From: Staphylotrichum longicolle
Taxonomy: Eukaryota > Ascomycota > Sordariomycetes > Sordariales > Chaetomiaceae
Reading direction: 5' to 3'
Length of the DNA stretch: 64,000 nucleotides
Assembly (NCBI GenBank): GCA_019096155.1
Contig: JAHCVI010000003.1
Coordinates: 434,001 to 498,000 of the forward strand
Shown here: one piece after another, positions 53,805 through 64,000 of the stretch
How positions within the stretch are numbered: position 1 is the first letter of the stretch
Layout: every line of letters begins with the position of its first letter
Notes under the pieces: generated by a model
What the model saw: only the letters and a program-made list of their open reading frames with translations
Told to the model about the DNA's origin: nothing
The model's database searches: none
Made by a program: the position numbers and the translations under genes

Positions 53805-56800
53805 TTAGCGCCGCCTCCTCCCATCACCAGACCACAAAACATCCATCTGCCCCTCGGCATACGCCAGGAACTGCTCATCCGACTCAAACCGGTCGCGGCG
53901 CGCCAGGCGGTGCAAGCCGCACCGGTCGTCGAGCTGCCGCACCCGGACCGCCACGGGCGCGCTGGGGTCGTACCGCCGCCTGGGCGGGACGATGAGGATG
54001 CGCGTCGGTTTGGGAGTGGGCGGGGTCGCGGCCTGGGCCAGGATCTGCTGGGGGGGTGTGACTGGGAGGGCCGTGGTGGTGCGGGGCAGGGCGCGGCGTC
54101 AGGGGGGCGGTAGGCGCCGGCGGGAGGGCGGGACGCGGTGGGAGGGGGACGTGGGTGGGCGCGTTGGGGCGGTGGATGCTTGTGCGCCGGGCTTGCTGGC
54201 CGGAGGGGCCGCTGGTGGTGCTGGTTGAGCGGCTGAGCTGGGGTTGGGACAGAGAGGATGACGCGCCGGTCGGGCTGTGCTCCTCCCTCAGCCCGTAGAT
54301 GCTGCTGTCGGTGATTGTTGTGTCGCCGTCGTCCAGGCTGATCCTTCCGCCGGGTACAGCAGCCGAGGATGTGTTGTGTTTACGACGCTGAGAGCCCTGC
54401 GTCGAAACGGACTGCTGGCTGTTGTTGTTGTTGCTCGTCTCCTGAGACGACTGCTCGCCGCCCGACGAGCCGGCCTTGGCCTTCCGCTGCGCGAGCTTCT
54501 CGGGGTCCGGGACAAAGGTCCAGATGACGCCCGTCGCCAGGATCTCGTACTTGCCGCCCCAGATGCCGCCTGGACGGTACCTGCGCTCCGAGGTCTTGAA
54601 CCGCCTGCCCAGCTCGCCGCGCGTCATCTGCTCGCCCTCGGTCGACACCATCATCTGGTTTGGGTCGGCCCAGCAGTTCTTGTCGCCCGCATCGGCCCCT
54701 GTAGCTTCGGTCCTTCTGGTCTGCTTGATGACCTGCCCGTTCTCGCCGTACTTGGGCTTGGATCTGTGCCGCTTCGGCTGTCCATTTTCGTCGACCGCCT
54801 GACTTCTAGCTGTCTTGGTGGGCTGTCCGTTGGCATCCAGGTCTGGCTGGCGCTTCCTGCGCTGGCCGCGCTGGGGATCCGGCTGGTAGTCTTCATCGCT
54901 ATCCTCCTGGTCCGGCTTCTTGCGCCAGCAAGGTCGATTCGTCGCCTGGTCGCTCTCGTCGGACGAGCTGGATGAGGAGTCCGCGGGCGCAGTCTGCGTG
55001 AAATGACGGTCGGCAAAGGCGTCTTCGTACTCAGGGGCTTCGGCCTGCCCTGCGCCGGAAGCCATGTCGGCCTGCGCCTCCAATGCGCTAAAGGGGTTGT
55101 GGCCCTCTGATGGGGATGGCGACCTTCCTTCGGGGAGATGGCGGTCTGCGAACGCATCCTCGTACTCGGGCTGAACAACTGGAAAGTCTTGGGGAACAGA
55201 GGGCGACGCAGGGGGGACGGGCGGGTTCACACGGCCCCGAGATACCGAAACGGGATATGGGACCTTTGGCGGCCTTCCAACGGGGCGCCTGGCTGGAGCC
55301 GGACCATCACCAACGGCTGTACGGCGTCTCGGTGCGCCTGGGCCGGTCCGTGGCCGCTTTGGCGCGGGACTAGGAGAAGCCGTCTCCTCGCCGGCACGTT
55401 TGGTTGCGACAGTGATAGAAGGTTGTGTTCCAGGAGATGTCGTTGCGGCCGAAGCTGTCGCAGCGGATGTGGCGCCAGATGTGGTTGTGGCAGAGGGCCT
55501 CGCAGCAGAACCTCTAGGCCTAGGCCTCGATGGGCGACGCGCCCTTGTTCCAGGCCTGCTCGAAAGAGTCCAATCCCCGTCGTCTTTGTCCTCCCGCATG
55601 CGAGGTCCACGACCAGCTGTCAAAATCACCTGCTCGTCATCCTCCTCCATATCCGCTTCTTCTTCCGCCTCGGCTGGTCGGCGTCCCCTGGATGCGTTCG
55701 AAACTCCGTCCGCGAAGTGGACCCTAAGGTTGGCTTTGTGCCTGTTCAAGACCTCGGTGACGCTTGCGGCCAGTTCTGGGTTGAACTGCCGTACAGCCGG
55801 AGGGGGGTTGTTGAGGAATTGTTGGACGGCAATGACATCGAGCTCTGCCTCGGAGTAATCACGCTGTTCTGCAAACGCAGGTCCGGGAATGTGAGGAGCT
55901 GCAATGTTGGGAACCGGAAGGTTGGGCAGGATCGGGAGCTGCATGTTGTCCGCAGCCGCGAGCGCGAGGTTTGGCCACAGCGGAAACTGCTGGCCAGGGA
56001 TCTGGAGCGCGAGGTTTGGCAGCACTGGCGCATCTTGCATCTGTATGTCCTGTGCCTCAGCAATGACTGCGTTCTGCAGGACTTGGTTGTTCTCCACGAT
56101 TGGGGCAGAGACATCAGCAAGAGGGACGGGTTGTTGCTGGCCAGGGGGCAGCACTTGGGGATTGACGGGGGGCTCGTAGGAGTCGGCAGTGCCGTCGTTG
56201 ATAAATTCATCAAACCACGAGTTGTCGTCGATCGGGTTGACATAGCCGTTGTCCGGTGCCTGAGGGTACGGGTCGGCGACGGCTGGCCATGCTTGGGACG
56301 GGAAGCCAGACCCATTCTAAGGGTTGACTTGTTCGTCGGAGAACCAAGCCGGGTTGAAATGGTCCTCAGCAGCAGCAGGAGGCGGAACGGGGTCTTTAAT
56401 ATACTCCGTGAAGTTGTCGACGACTGCGGAACCCTGCATCTCTTTCGGAGGCTGTTCATTGAGTGCCTCCACTTCCTCCCTCCCCAAAAAGCTGATGTCG
56501 TCTGGGACAACCGAGTTGGCAGTGAAGGTGACGAGAGACGCCTCCGGAATGCAACCCTCATCGTGCAGGGCCTCCCAGTCGGGCCAGTCCGACTTGTCGA
56601 GAACCGAGTACGACCTCCCGCTCTGCCCTTCCACCAGATAGTTCACCGGGTGCAGGTCCTTTGCCTGCGGTACCTGCACTTGATCCAATTCCTTTCCACG
56701 CACGGGAGACGCACCACGCGCAAACCAGCCCGGGTTGAGCGTATTAGGAGGCGCTTCCTTCCTGAGCAGCGCATCGCCCGCCTTGGGCACCAGCATCCGT

Positions 56801-57862
56801 CTCTTAGCGGCGCTGGTGGCCTCAAGCTTGCCGCGGCCAGAAAGAGTGAAATCAAGAACGAACTCCTTGAGTCCCTGGTCGATGGCGATGTCAAGAAAGT
56901 CGGCTCCCGTTCCCTGCCAAAATCCCAGGCTGGCCGCCACCCAATCGAGACCGACGGACCTGAGGAACGCCCGCCCACGAGCCACATCGTTGGCCGAGAT
57001 GGCGTTGGTAGCGGGGGCCAGGCCTGCCAGCTCGTTGACAGGGGGCACAGCAACAACTCCCGGGCACCGCCGGATGGCCTCGGCGTACTCCCTCCCCTTC
57101 CTGCGCTCCTCCGAGAGCAGGGCGAGGAACGACATGACCTCCCCGTGGCTAAGGTCGAGACGCTGGACGGCCTCGCAGAGGAGGACCGTCTGGGTCATGT
57201 CGTAGATGATGGCATACTGGATGCCATCGGGGAGGTCAGCCCAGGCGGGCCGGAGAGCGTTGGAAGTGCCGCGGTTCTGGAAAGCACGTTAGTGTGTAGT
57301 TCAGAAAATAATGAAGAGAAAAACTTACTGTCTCCGCGCCATTCTCGTCCGATTGTTGCCCCAGCTTGCGCTGAGGCGCCTTGGTGACGAGCGCCGGGCG
57401 AGCTCGTCGCGGGGGGGTTGGCGCGAGGGCCAAGGGCTCCCAACTGCCTTGGCCACTCGCCCCTTGGCTGCCGAGGGGGGCCAGGCTTCCGTCCTCGTTG
57501 ACGGACTCGATGCCGGCATCCTCCTCCTCGTTGCCTTGGCCGCTCTTCTCGGCGACCTCCCCTCCCGCTCGCCTGAGCGACTCGTCACCCTCACCAGCGT
57601 CCCCGTTACCCTCGGCCAAAGAAGCGGCCTCCGCCGCCGCCGCCAAAGCAGCGCAACGAGCCCTCTCTGCCTCTGACGGCCCAAGGCCGGGGTGGTCCAG
57701 CGGCAAGCTGGGGTGGGCGCAATGCCGGACCAGGGCCTCGTTGAACGCGACGTCTGGGTGCGCGAACAACGGGCGGTCGGCTCTGCTGGGCCCGAGGTCC
57801 TCCTGGTAGCGGCCAGGCATCCTCCGCAAGGAGGATGTCCGGAGTTGCATGTTCCGGGGCAT
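53805..57862 (-). CDS. Large orphan nuclear-type protein (frame interrupted twice)
   Basis: Exon 1 (57329-57862) and exon 2 (53805-57276) share a clean 52-nt intron. Two problems break exon 2. One is an in-frame TAG at 56317-56319, with clearly coding sequence on both sides in the same frame. The other is a slip near 54050-54056 (a run of seven G on the + strand), after which the conserved-looking C-terminus VRQLDDRCGLHRLARRD continues one frame over to a stop at 53805. Corrected length is about 1334 aa. Features include Pro/Ala-rich acidic stretches, an AT-hook-like VGRPPK, repeated EYEDAFADRH blocks, and RRFKTSERRYRPGG before a WTFVPDPEK segment. The family is not recognised; disorder, basic patches and the AT-hook-like motif suggest a nuclear DNA-associated protein. 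The leader on the - strand is long and pyrimidine-rich. Confidence 0.65.
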
Positions 57863-60819
57863 CCTTTTTGCTGCCTTGGTGAAAGGGGTGGTGGGATCGA
57901 TTTGAGGTCGTCTTGCTTGGGACGGAATGGAAAACTTGGGACGAAAGGGCCGTTAAAGGCGAGAAGACTAGTTGGGTCGAAAGAGGTCGGTCGAGATGGG
58001 ACGAAAGCAAATGCTTGGTGAGGTCGTTGGTCCGATGCCCCACGGTTGCTTTCGGGTTGTGTAAGAAAGCACGGGAGGTCTCGGTCGAGCTTCCTGTCGG
58101 TCTCAGGTATTGGAAAGCGAACCAGGCCTTGTTGGTTGTCTGGTTGACAAAAGTGAAGAGATGGGGTTCCTTTTGGCTGGGATGCCGGATGGTCGTGCAA
58201 GAGAACAGACACGACGGAATCGTGCTTGTCGGCCAGATTGGTTGCTGAGCAGGTGGAACCAAACGAGAGGCCTCCTTGCCGCTCAGGGTGCCGCTTAAGG
58301 TGCCAGTTGCCGTGTCGTTGAGTCTTGGGGGTTGTGAGGAGGACAGGAAGAAGAATGGTGAAGAGGAGAACGCAGACTTGCTCGCTGCATGTGAGAAGAG
58401 AAGAGAGAGGCAACCCGTGCTTATTGGTCGAGGCCAAAGAAAGGAGGTTTGGGTTGTTGTTGTTTCTCGCGGAGCGGAAGGGATAGAGACGTGAAAGATA
58501 TCACGCGTCTGTTGATGTAAACCTGGTGAAGCACCACGAGACAAGAAGCCGATGAGAAGATCGGGTTGTGAGACGCGTGAAGAGAAGAAGTCTCCGTAAA
58601 GATCAGATGCCGAGACGCGCGATATCCAAAGCCGATGACGAAATCAGATGGTTAGGCGCGTGAGAAGAAGTCTTTGCTGAAGACATCAGGTCGTTGTCTA
58701 CTTGAGGTGAAGTGGCCGAAAATAAGTCGGATCGTTGCGGACGTGGGGAGAAGAAACTGCCCAAGACGTCATATCATGGGCGCGTGATAGAATCAAGAAG
58801 CCGAAGAGAACCGATCTCAAGCGCTTGAAGAGAGAGAGTAGCCGAATAGACGGGATCGCGAGGCGAGTGAGGAGATCAAGCGCAGGATTGACCAGATCGC
58901 GAAGTGGTCAGGCGAAGTAGCCCAGCGCGCGATGACGACACAAGGCCAGTATGTATTCTCCAATGAACACCAGAATGTTGAAGTTCAATCGTTCTCGTTG
59001 TTCAGGCGCGGGAGAGGGAGCGCGTTAGAGCTTCCTCGTTGCGTAGGAGGCGAAGAAGAAGAAAGAACAACTTCTCTAGGCCGAAACCAAGAAGCGAGGA
59101 GCGGGAATGAGAGTTGTACCCTCACGAGCGGATGATTTGACGCTCAGTTGTGAACACGATGAATTGTTGTGTGGGAGAAGAGGCGAAATTGGTGATGGGG
59201 TTGAAGAGAAGAAGTGGTTGGAAGATGCCGGAGGCTCAAGGAGCAGAAGAAGTAGGAGAATGGCGTGGGGGTTTGGAGGATTCTCAAGTTGAGAGGTTGG
59301 TGGTTGGAGAGTTGAAGAAGTGAGGGAGGTTGAAGGGAAGAAAAGAGAGTTGACGAGGTGAAGAGGTGAGGAAGGTTGAGGGTGGAAGAAGTGAAGTGGG
59401 TTGAAGGTGGAAGAGAGAGTTGAAGTAGTGGAAGAGTGGGAGAAGAAGAAGAAGTGGAAGTAGATGGGAGCCCAAGAAACACTCAGAAAGGGGGGATGAC
59501 GCGTGAGACGCGGTTGGGTGGCAAAATACGCGCCTAGGTGATGGTTTTCTGCCAATTTCACAGTAAAAAGGGGGTTTGACGCGTTGTGACGCGGTTGGGC
59601 TTCAGTTGCCTGTAAATCTGGCTTGTCGCGGCGGTGGGCGTCGAGCACACTCACCATTCTAGAACTCTTGATATGACGTCGTATCTGGAGGTGAGAATGA
59701 CCCCCAGTGCCTTCCCTTCTTCACCCATAGCGCTGAGGCGAGGGATCTCCAGACGCTGTAGCAGAATGATCTTTATATCAAATAGGAGGTTTGTTTACGT
59801 GGCTGGAAGGTCTAACTTGAGAGTGGCAATCGCTGAATAGGGGCTTCGTTTACTTCCGACGCGTCTGTCCGACCTCACCGGGACCAGCAGCTACCAAGGG
59901 CCTGGCTTACTGTCAAACGAGGAGTCGTCTCTGAGGTGGGTGTCGCCGCTGGAAGTGGTGAATCAGTGCTTGTTCGGGAATCCAACTCTCTCAGCTGGCC
60001 TCAGTCTGGGCTTCGTCCAATGGAAGCATGCTAACAGTGGGCGGTTTGAGAAGTTATTTTCTGTTCTCACAGCACAGAACCAGCAGACGTTGACCACAGG
60101 CCACAACCACTTCGTTGTTGTGCTATCAACGATCACGCAAGCCACAGCTAAGACGCCAACCAGCTTTGTTGCCAGTGTTCTGCAGTCTCCCGACTTCACG
60201 ACATGGATCTGGACTTGGACATTCTTGGTTTCTGAACACTAGTGAGACTCGAAGCATACCCTCTTAGGCCCCCCGAGTCCTCGTGCTTGGTTCTAATGCT
60301 TTGTTTCTTTTTCTAGACTGTGGGCACGCAACGTACTTCAAGCGACGATGGGTAGAGACCAAAGGGGGGTAAGGGAAGCCCCAGCAACAGTCAACAGAGA
60401 TCCAAGATGTCAGGCACATCGAGGCCGCCCTGCGCGGGTTCCTTGTTTCACGCAGGTCAGGGTTGGACCACAGTTGACAAGAACAATGCGGCGGCACGAC
60501 AAGGGCTCCAGCCTCGTTAAATAAGAGGAGAGATGGCATCCCCACTGGTAGGCTTGGGATAGGTAGAATTGACGATAACGTGGCTCACAAACCGTACCAG
60601 AGTCTTGGGATAGAAATGGATATTGTAATGCGTGGGAAACTGGAGCCTCCGTGGGTCCCTGCCATAAACTGACCATCGGCAGCACCCAGTTCCTCTCCAA
60701 AGCAAATGTCAGCTACCTGGTATCCAAAAATCAAACTTCAACGCCAGTCCCAAGTCGTCGGGAAACTGTTGCGCACACACATCTTGCAAGACCTGAAACG
60801 ACTGCTTTCAGCCCCGGCC
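57863..60819. other. Long upstream region: probable 5' leader and repetitive G/A-rich DNA, no second gene
   Basis: Upstream of the large - strand gene lies a pyrimidine-rich (on its strand) open stretch to about 58540 that is probably a long 5' leader. Degenerate repeats with the motif GGCGCGTGA-GAAGAAG occur between 58490 and 58990, then the C-depleted tract listed next. 59634-60800 has short frames only. Confidence 0.45.
59289..59470. repeat. C-depleted G/A-rich tract of degenerate ~20-26-nt units beginning GTTGA
   Basis: About 180 nt on the + strand with a single C. It is built of repeats starting GTTGAAG or GTTGAGG and continuing with GAAG/GGAG runs. The complementary strand is correspondingly almost G-free. 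Confidence 0.85.
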
Positions 60820-62390
60820 TCACCTCCTCGACTCGCCCTCATGGGCCTCCTTTCTTGCCTTGGCACCCGCCTTGAGTTTCTCCCACCTCTCCCTGTACTT
60901 CTCCACGGTCAGCTGCAGCTTGAGATGGTCCTTCTCCAACGCCTCCATCTGCTTCGCCATCTCGCCCATCTGCTCCTCCAGGTCCCGGTTCCGCCTCCTC
61001 AGGGCCTCCTCCCCAGCAAGGGCGCCCGGCCCAGCCCCGTCGCTCGAGGACAGCGGCGAGCCAGGTCTCTGCAGCCGCAGACTCTGGGCCAGCGCAAGAT
61101 GCGAGCTCTGCGAGTTGAGCTCAAACGCGTGCAGCCGCTTGCTGACCTTGTCGAGGACGTCCTTCAGACTGGCATTCTCAAGGTGCAGCTCCTCGATCAT
61201 GTTGCGCAGCTCCTTGTCGGAGCGGGCTCTGGGCGCGCGCTTGCGGGAGGAGGTCGGGGAGGCAGGGGCCTGCGACTCCCGCGCATCGACAAAGTCGTCC
61301 TCGTCCTCGTTGTCATCGTCATCCTCGGGCCCGCGATGGAAGGAGGCCGCCATGCGGCGCTTTTCCTTGTTCTCGTGATTCAGGATGCTCGCGTACGAGG
61401 CGGTGTGGCCGCTGGTGGGGACTACGTAGAAGGAGTCATTGGGGCCGTGGCCGTCGCGCGCGAGCGAACGCAGGGTGGCACGGGAGTAGATCTTGGAGAG
61501 ATCAGGCTCGACGGCCGAAGCGGAGTGTTTGTGACGGGGCTTTCTCTGGGCAGGTTCAGGCGGAGGGGAAGTGGGCACTGGTGGGGGCTCCTCCGAGACC
61601 AAGGGCAGACCGGCGAACGCCAGAGGCGCGGACAGCCGGTTGATCAGACTCCCAAAGGTACTGTAGAACCTCGAGAATCCATCTTCGCTCGGCGTCGGGC
61701 TGGTGGGCTCTGATTTGGGTGGCTCGCTGGCAGCGTCTTCCTGAATGACCGGGGGGACCCAGCTTGGCTTGCGCGACTGCTCCAGCTGATCTGGGGTCTT
61801 CTTTTTCATGGATCCTTCCCTGCGGGGGTGCACCTCAAGGCTTCCCGGAGCCTGGTCGTTGGATACGCTCGGAGTCAGGGGCTGTGTGCTATACCGCGCC
61901 CTGATGCCGCGTGCTGAGGCCAGGTTGTTTGCGATGGAAGACGAGAGGTTGCGCCCAGGGTATCGCTGGTGTGAGAGAGTAGGCGGGGGCTTCGCCGCCA
62001 CAGCCTTTTTTGCCGCAGACGAATCGGTTCGCGGTGGTGCTGCGGTCGCATCGTCTGGCGGCTGCCCTTCCTTCTCATCCTCCTCTGGAATGTCATCGGT
62101 GCTGGCCTGGCTTGGCGGGCCGATAGGCAGCTTCAACAGCTCGGACAGGCGCCTGTGGTGCTGCTCCAGGAGCTTCAATGTGCGCAGGGCCTCGATGCTG
62201 CCCGTGGTCTGAGATGCGTTTGCAAACTCGCCGGCAGCCTGGGCGTGCTCGTTGATGGCGACGGTGGTATCCGATGTCTGCGTCGCAATCGCCGCCGCCC
62301 GCGCATGGTCGTGTGCCTGCGCCGTCAGCAGACTGAAGTGAGAATGAGCTTGTTTTCGGGGCATACCTTGATCAGAGATGAAGACTCCAT
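60820..62390 (-). CDS. MIT-like N-terminus plus C-terminal coiled-coil protein
   Basis: Exons 62367-62390 (24 nt) and 60820-62316 with a 50-nt intron give 506 aa. The spliced start, MESSSLIKAHDHARAAA, gives a three-helix region to about residue 65 (LEQHHRRLSELLKLP) whose Ala-rich pattern resembles MIT domains. It is followed by a long disordered Ser/Pro/acidic middle and a C-terminal coiled coil (~residues 390-490, including EEQMGEMAKQMEALEKDH). The MIT-plus-coiled-coil arrangement is reminiscent of Atg38/NRBF2, but I cannot assign it. An unspliced start at 62472 also keeps an open frame but gives an unlikely N-terminus. No enzymatic motif is present. Confidence 0.75.
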
Positions 62391-62911
62391 ATCCGGACAG
62401 ACAGACACGGACCGGTGTCACATCGCCGTTTAAGGGTCCTTCGATGCTGAATGAATGGTCGAGATGGATCATGGCGGGGCTGAGGCGCCCTGTAGGGCTG
62501 CCCTGGGGTAATTGTTAGTGCTCGCTGCTTATCTTATCGCACCCTGGCACCCGGACCTCTGCCTGCATCATCAAACTCGCCGGCCCCTGTGGAACCTGGA
62601 ACTGCTAACGGACAAAAAGAGCCAACATCAAACACTTTGAGGGGTTCGTATGCTCGCCATGCTCGGCCAATCCATCGCCACAGCCGGTCTCAGTTTCCCC
62701 CCTTCTCGCATTTCACGGTGGTACACAGCAGACTCCGGATCACAGCTCGACACCTCGCTCCGGCTCCGATGTTGACAGCTCTTGGCGCCATGACGATGAC
62801 ATAGTTGAGGTGTCTCAGACTGTCAAAGCACCGCTCCGCAGCAGCATTGAGCTTCACCACGAGATCAACACCGCAAAACAGCACAAACCCAACGCGTCCG
62901 TGAGCCTCGCC
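62391..62911. promoter_or_regulatory. Compact divergent promoter
   Basis: Two genes start away from each other here (ATG 62390 on - and, best supported, ATG 62912 on +). An open but ATG-less frame continues upstream of 62912 to about 62642, so an earlier exon cannot be excluded. Confidence 0.4.
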
Positions 62912-64000
62912 ATGGATAGCCAGTCCAACGGTCTCGGGAAGCTTTTGCCCAAGGCCATTGCAGCAAAACGACGCCGGAACCGGGGGTCGTCGACGTCGGA
63001 GCTGTCGGGCATGCTCGACGGTCTTGTTGCGCCGCAGGGAGGCGGCATCGCCAGTCGCAGCACCCCCGGCAGTGACGCCAACTCGGTCAGCTCGCTCAAC
63101 GGCAGCCTGAAGAGCACCAACACCGACCCCGCCGCCTACGATTCGGATCCGGACTCGTGAGTGATTTGTCTCTCTTTTTGACCAATTCATCCGATTTGCC
63201 CTGGCGAGTTGTGCCCAGAGTGTCTTGTCTTGGCAGTGCAGCCCTCTCTGTACGCGTATCGCACTGAAGAGCTCCGCATGCACGGATTCGCTGAGGCTTG
63301 GTCCCACCTCACCTTGGCTTTCGACCCTGCCTGCGCCTCCTCCAGGCGGCGTTTCTGCCGGGCGTTGGCCGTCGTCATCAGCCTCATTCCCCTCTTACGG
63401 CCGCTGTCGCATTTAACCCCCCCGGGCCGCCCGGATTCGTCGTCGCTGCATATTTGTTTTCTTTGTATACATGTATAGGGGCTGGCCCTGGTTTGTCGCA
63501 ACCACTGACATCACTGCCGCTCGCTAGCATCACCAAGAGGCCCACCGCCATCTCTGCTCATCCCTCCCAAATTGGCTATTTGACTACCTCGTCCCCCCTG
63601 GTGCAGGCCGCGCAACATCCCGAACACCTCTCCAAAAAGCCCACACGCTCGTCCACTTTGTCCCGCGAGAGCTCCGACAGCCTCGACTCCGCGCCCCCAT
63701 CCGAAGGCAGCCGTTCCAGCCTCGGGCCGCCCGAGCTGAGGACGAAACGGTCTTCTTCGACAAGTCGGTTAAGAGACGTGTTCAAGTCGAAGAAGAGCTC
63801 GGGAGAAAAGGCCCCGGCGGCGGACAGCAAGCCTGATAGCACCCCGACCCCGAACCCCGAACCCGAGCCTAAGCCGGCCGCAGTCCCAAGCCGTCGTCTT
63901 TCACGAGCCAAGACGCCCGAGCCGCTCGTGCCCCCCCGGACACCCCCAGGGGACGCATCGACACCGCTCATCGTCAACACTCCTCCAACCCCGACGGACT
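62912..64000 (+). CDS. 5' part of a Ser/Thr/Pro-rich protein, cut by the window edge
   Basis: Exon 1 starts at the ATG with a GCCATGG context (62912) and ends at 63156 with a GTGAGT donor. A 371-nt intron, long for this window, leads to an exon opening at 63528 (C ATC ACC), and the frame then stays open to the end of the window. The start MDSQSNGLGKLLPKAIAAKRRRNR carries a helix and a basic patch. The rest is Ser/Pro-rich and disordered. The LPKAIAAKRRR-type start recalls fungal GRAM/VASt sterol-transfer (Lam/Ysp2) proteins, but no GRAM domain is visible in the portion here, so this is only a hint. The downstream domains needed to name it lie outside the window. Confidence 0.6.

Noticed and set aside
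55138..57387. 749-codon + strand open frame opposite the large orphan gene
   Set aside because: It crosses the intron and the C-terminal half of the - strand gene and shows antisense composition. The - strand frame has better protein character.
57325..58437. 370-codon - strand frame starting upstream of the large gene
   Set aside because: It is offset from the gene's frame and enters the coding exon out of frame. It is better explained as a stop-poor pyrimidine-rich leader.

Overview
The window is nuclear DNA of a filamentous ascomycete, most likely a Sordariomycete (Sordariales/Chaetomiaceae-like; this placement is inference). Supporting signs are short spliceosomal introns (about 44-98 nt with GTRNGT donors and CTRAY branch sites), GC-rich codon usage, a HET-domain gene, an AA9 polysaccharide monooxygenase with a fungal CBM1, a SAT4/rhodopsin-type membrane protein, and a LINE relic whose stop codons look like repeat-induced point mutation. 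No rRNA gene, convincing tRNA gene or CRISPR array was found.

Layout. 0-6.6 kb: three adjacent orphan coiled-coil genes on the + strand, then a HET-domain gene on the - strand. 7-17 kb: an accessory block with a broken type-B carboxylesterase, a 5'-truncated SAT4-like gene beside an ankyrin fragment, a complete secreted AA9-CBM1 enzyme, a LINE relic and a secreted intradiol-dioxygenase-like protein. 19.5-25.3 kb: an MFS transporter and an inositol-monophosphatase-family gene, both with broken reading frames. 25.8-31.7 kb: two single-pass membrane proteins (one a histidine acid phosphatase) and a CRIB-motif protein. 33-64 kb: mostly housekeeping genes: Sec62, phospholipase D, a GNAT acetyltransferase, a membrane PDI-like protein, Tdp1, acyl-CoA-binding protein, an AIF/AMID-like oxidoreductase, End3, a large nuclear-looking protein, a MIT-like coiled-coil protein, and the start of another gene that runs off the right edge.

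How the genes relate. There is no operon logic. The 33-64 kb part mixes ER translocation and folding (Sec62, PDI-like), membrane lipid and endocytic functions (PLD, End3, acyl-CoA-binding protein) and DNA repair (Tdp1). The 0-25 kb part mixes plant-biomass attack (AA9, esterase relic, intradiol dioxygenase) with self/non-self and orphan families.

A theme for the reader is frame integrity. Several otherwise convincing genes carry indels in G/C runs (near 20.54 kb, repeatedly in 24.31-24.87 kb, near 54.05 kb), plus one in-frame TAG at 56317-56319. This looks more like residual assembly error than decay. The esterase lesion, a 7-bp tandem duplication, looks like a real mutation. Three introns use GC-AG ends. 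Exon coordinates were worked out by hand from splice signals and reading-frame continuity.
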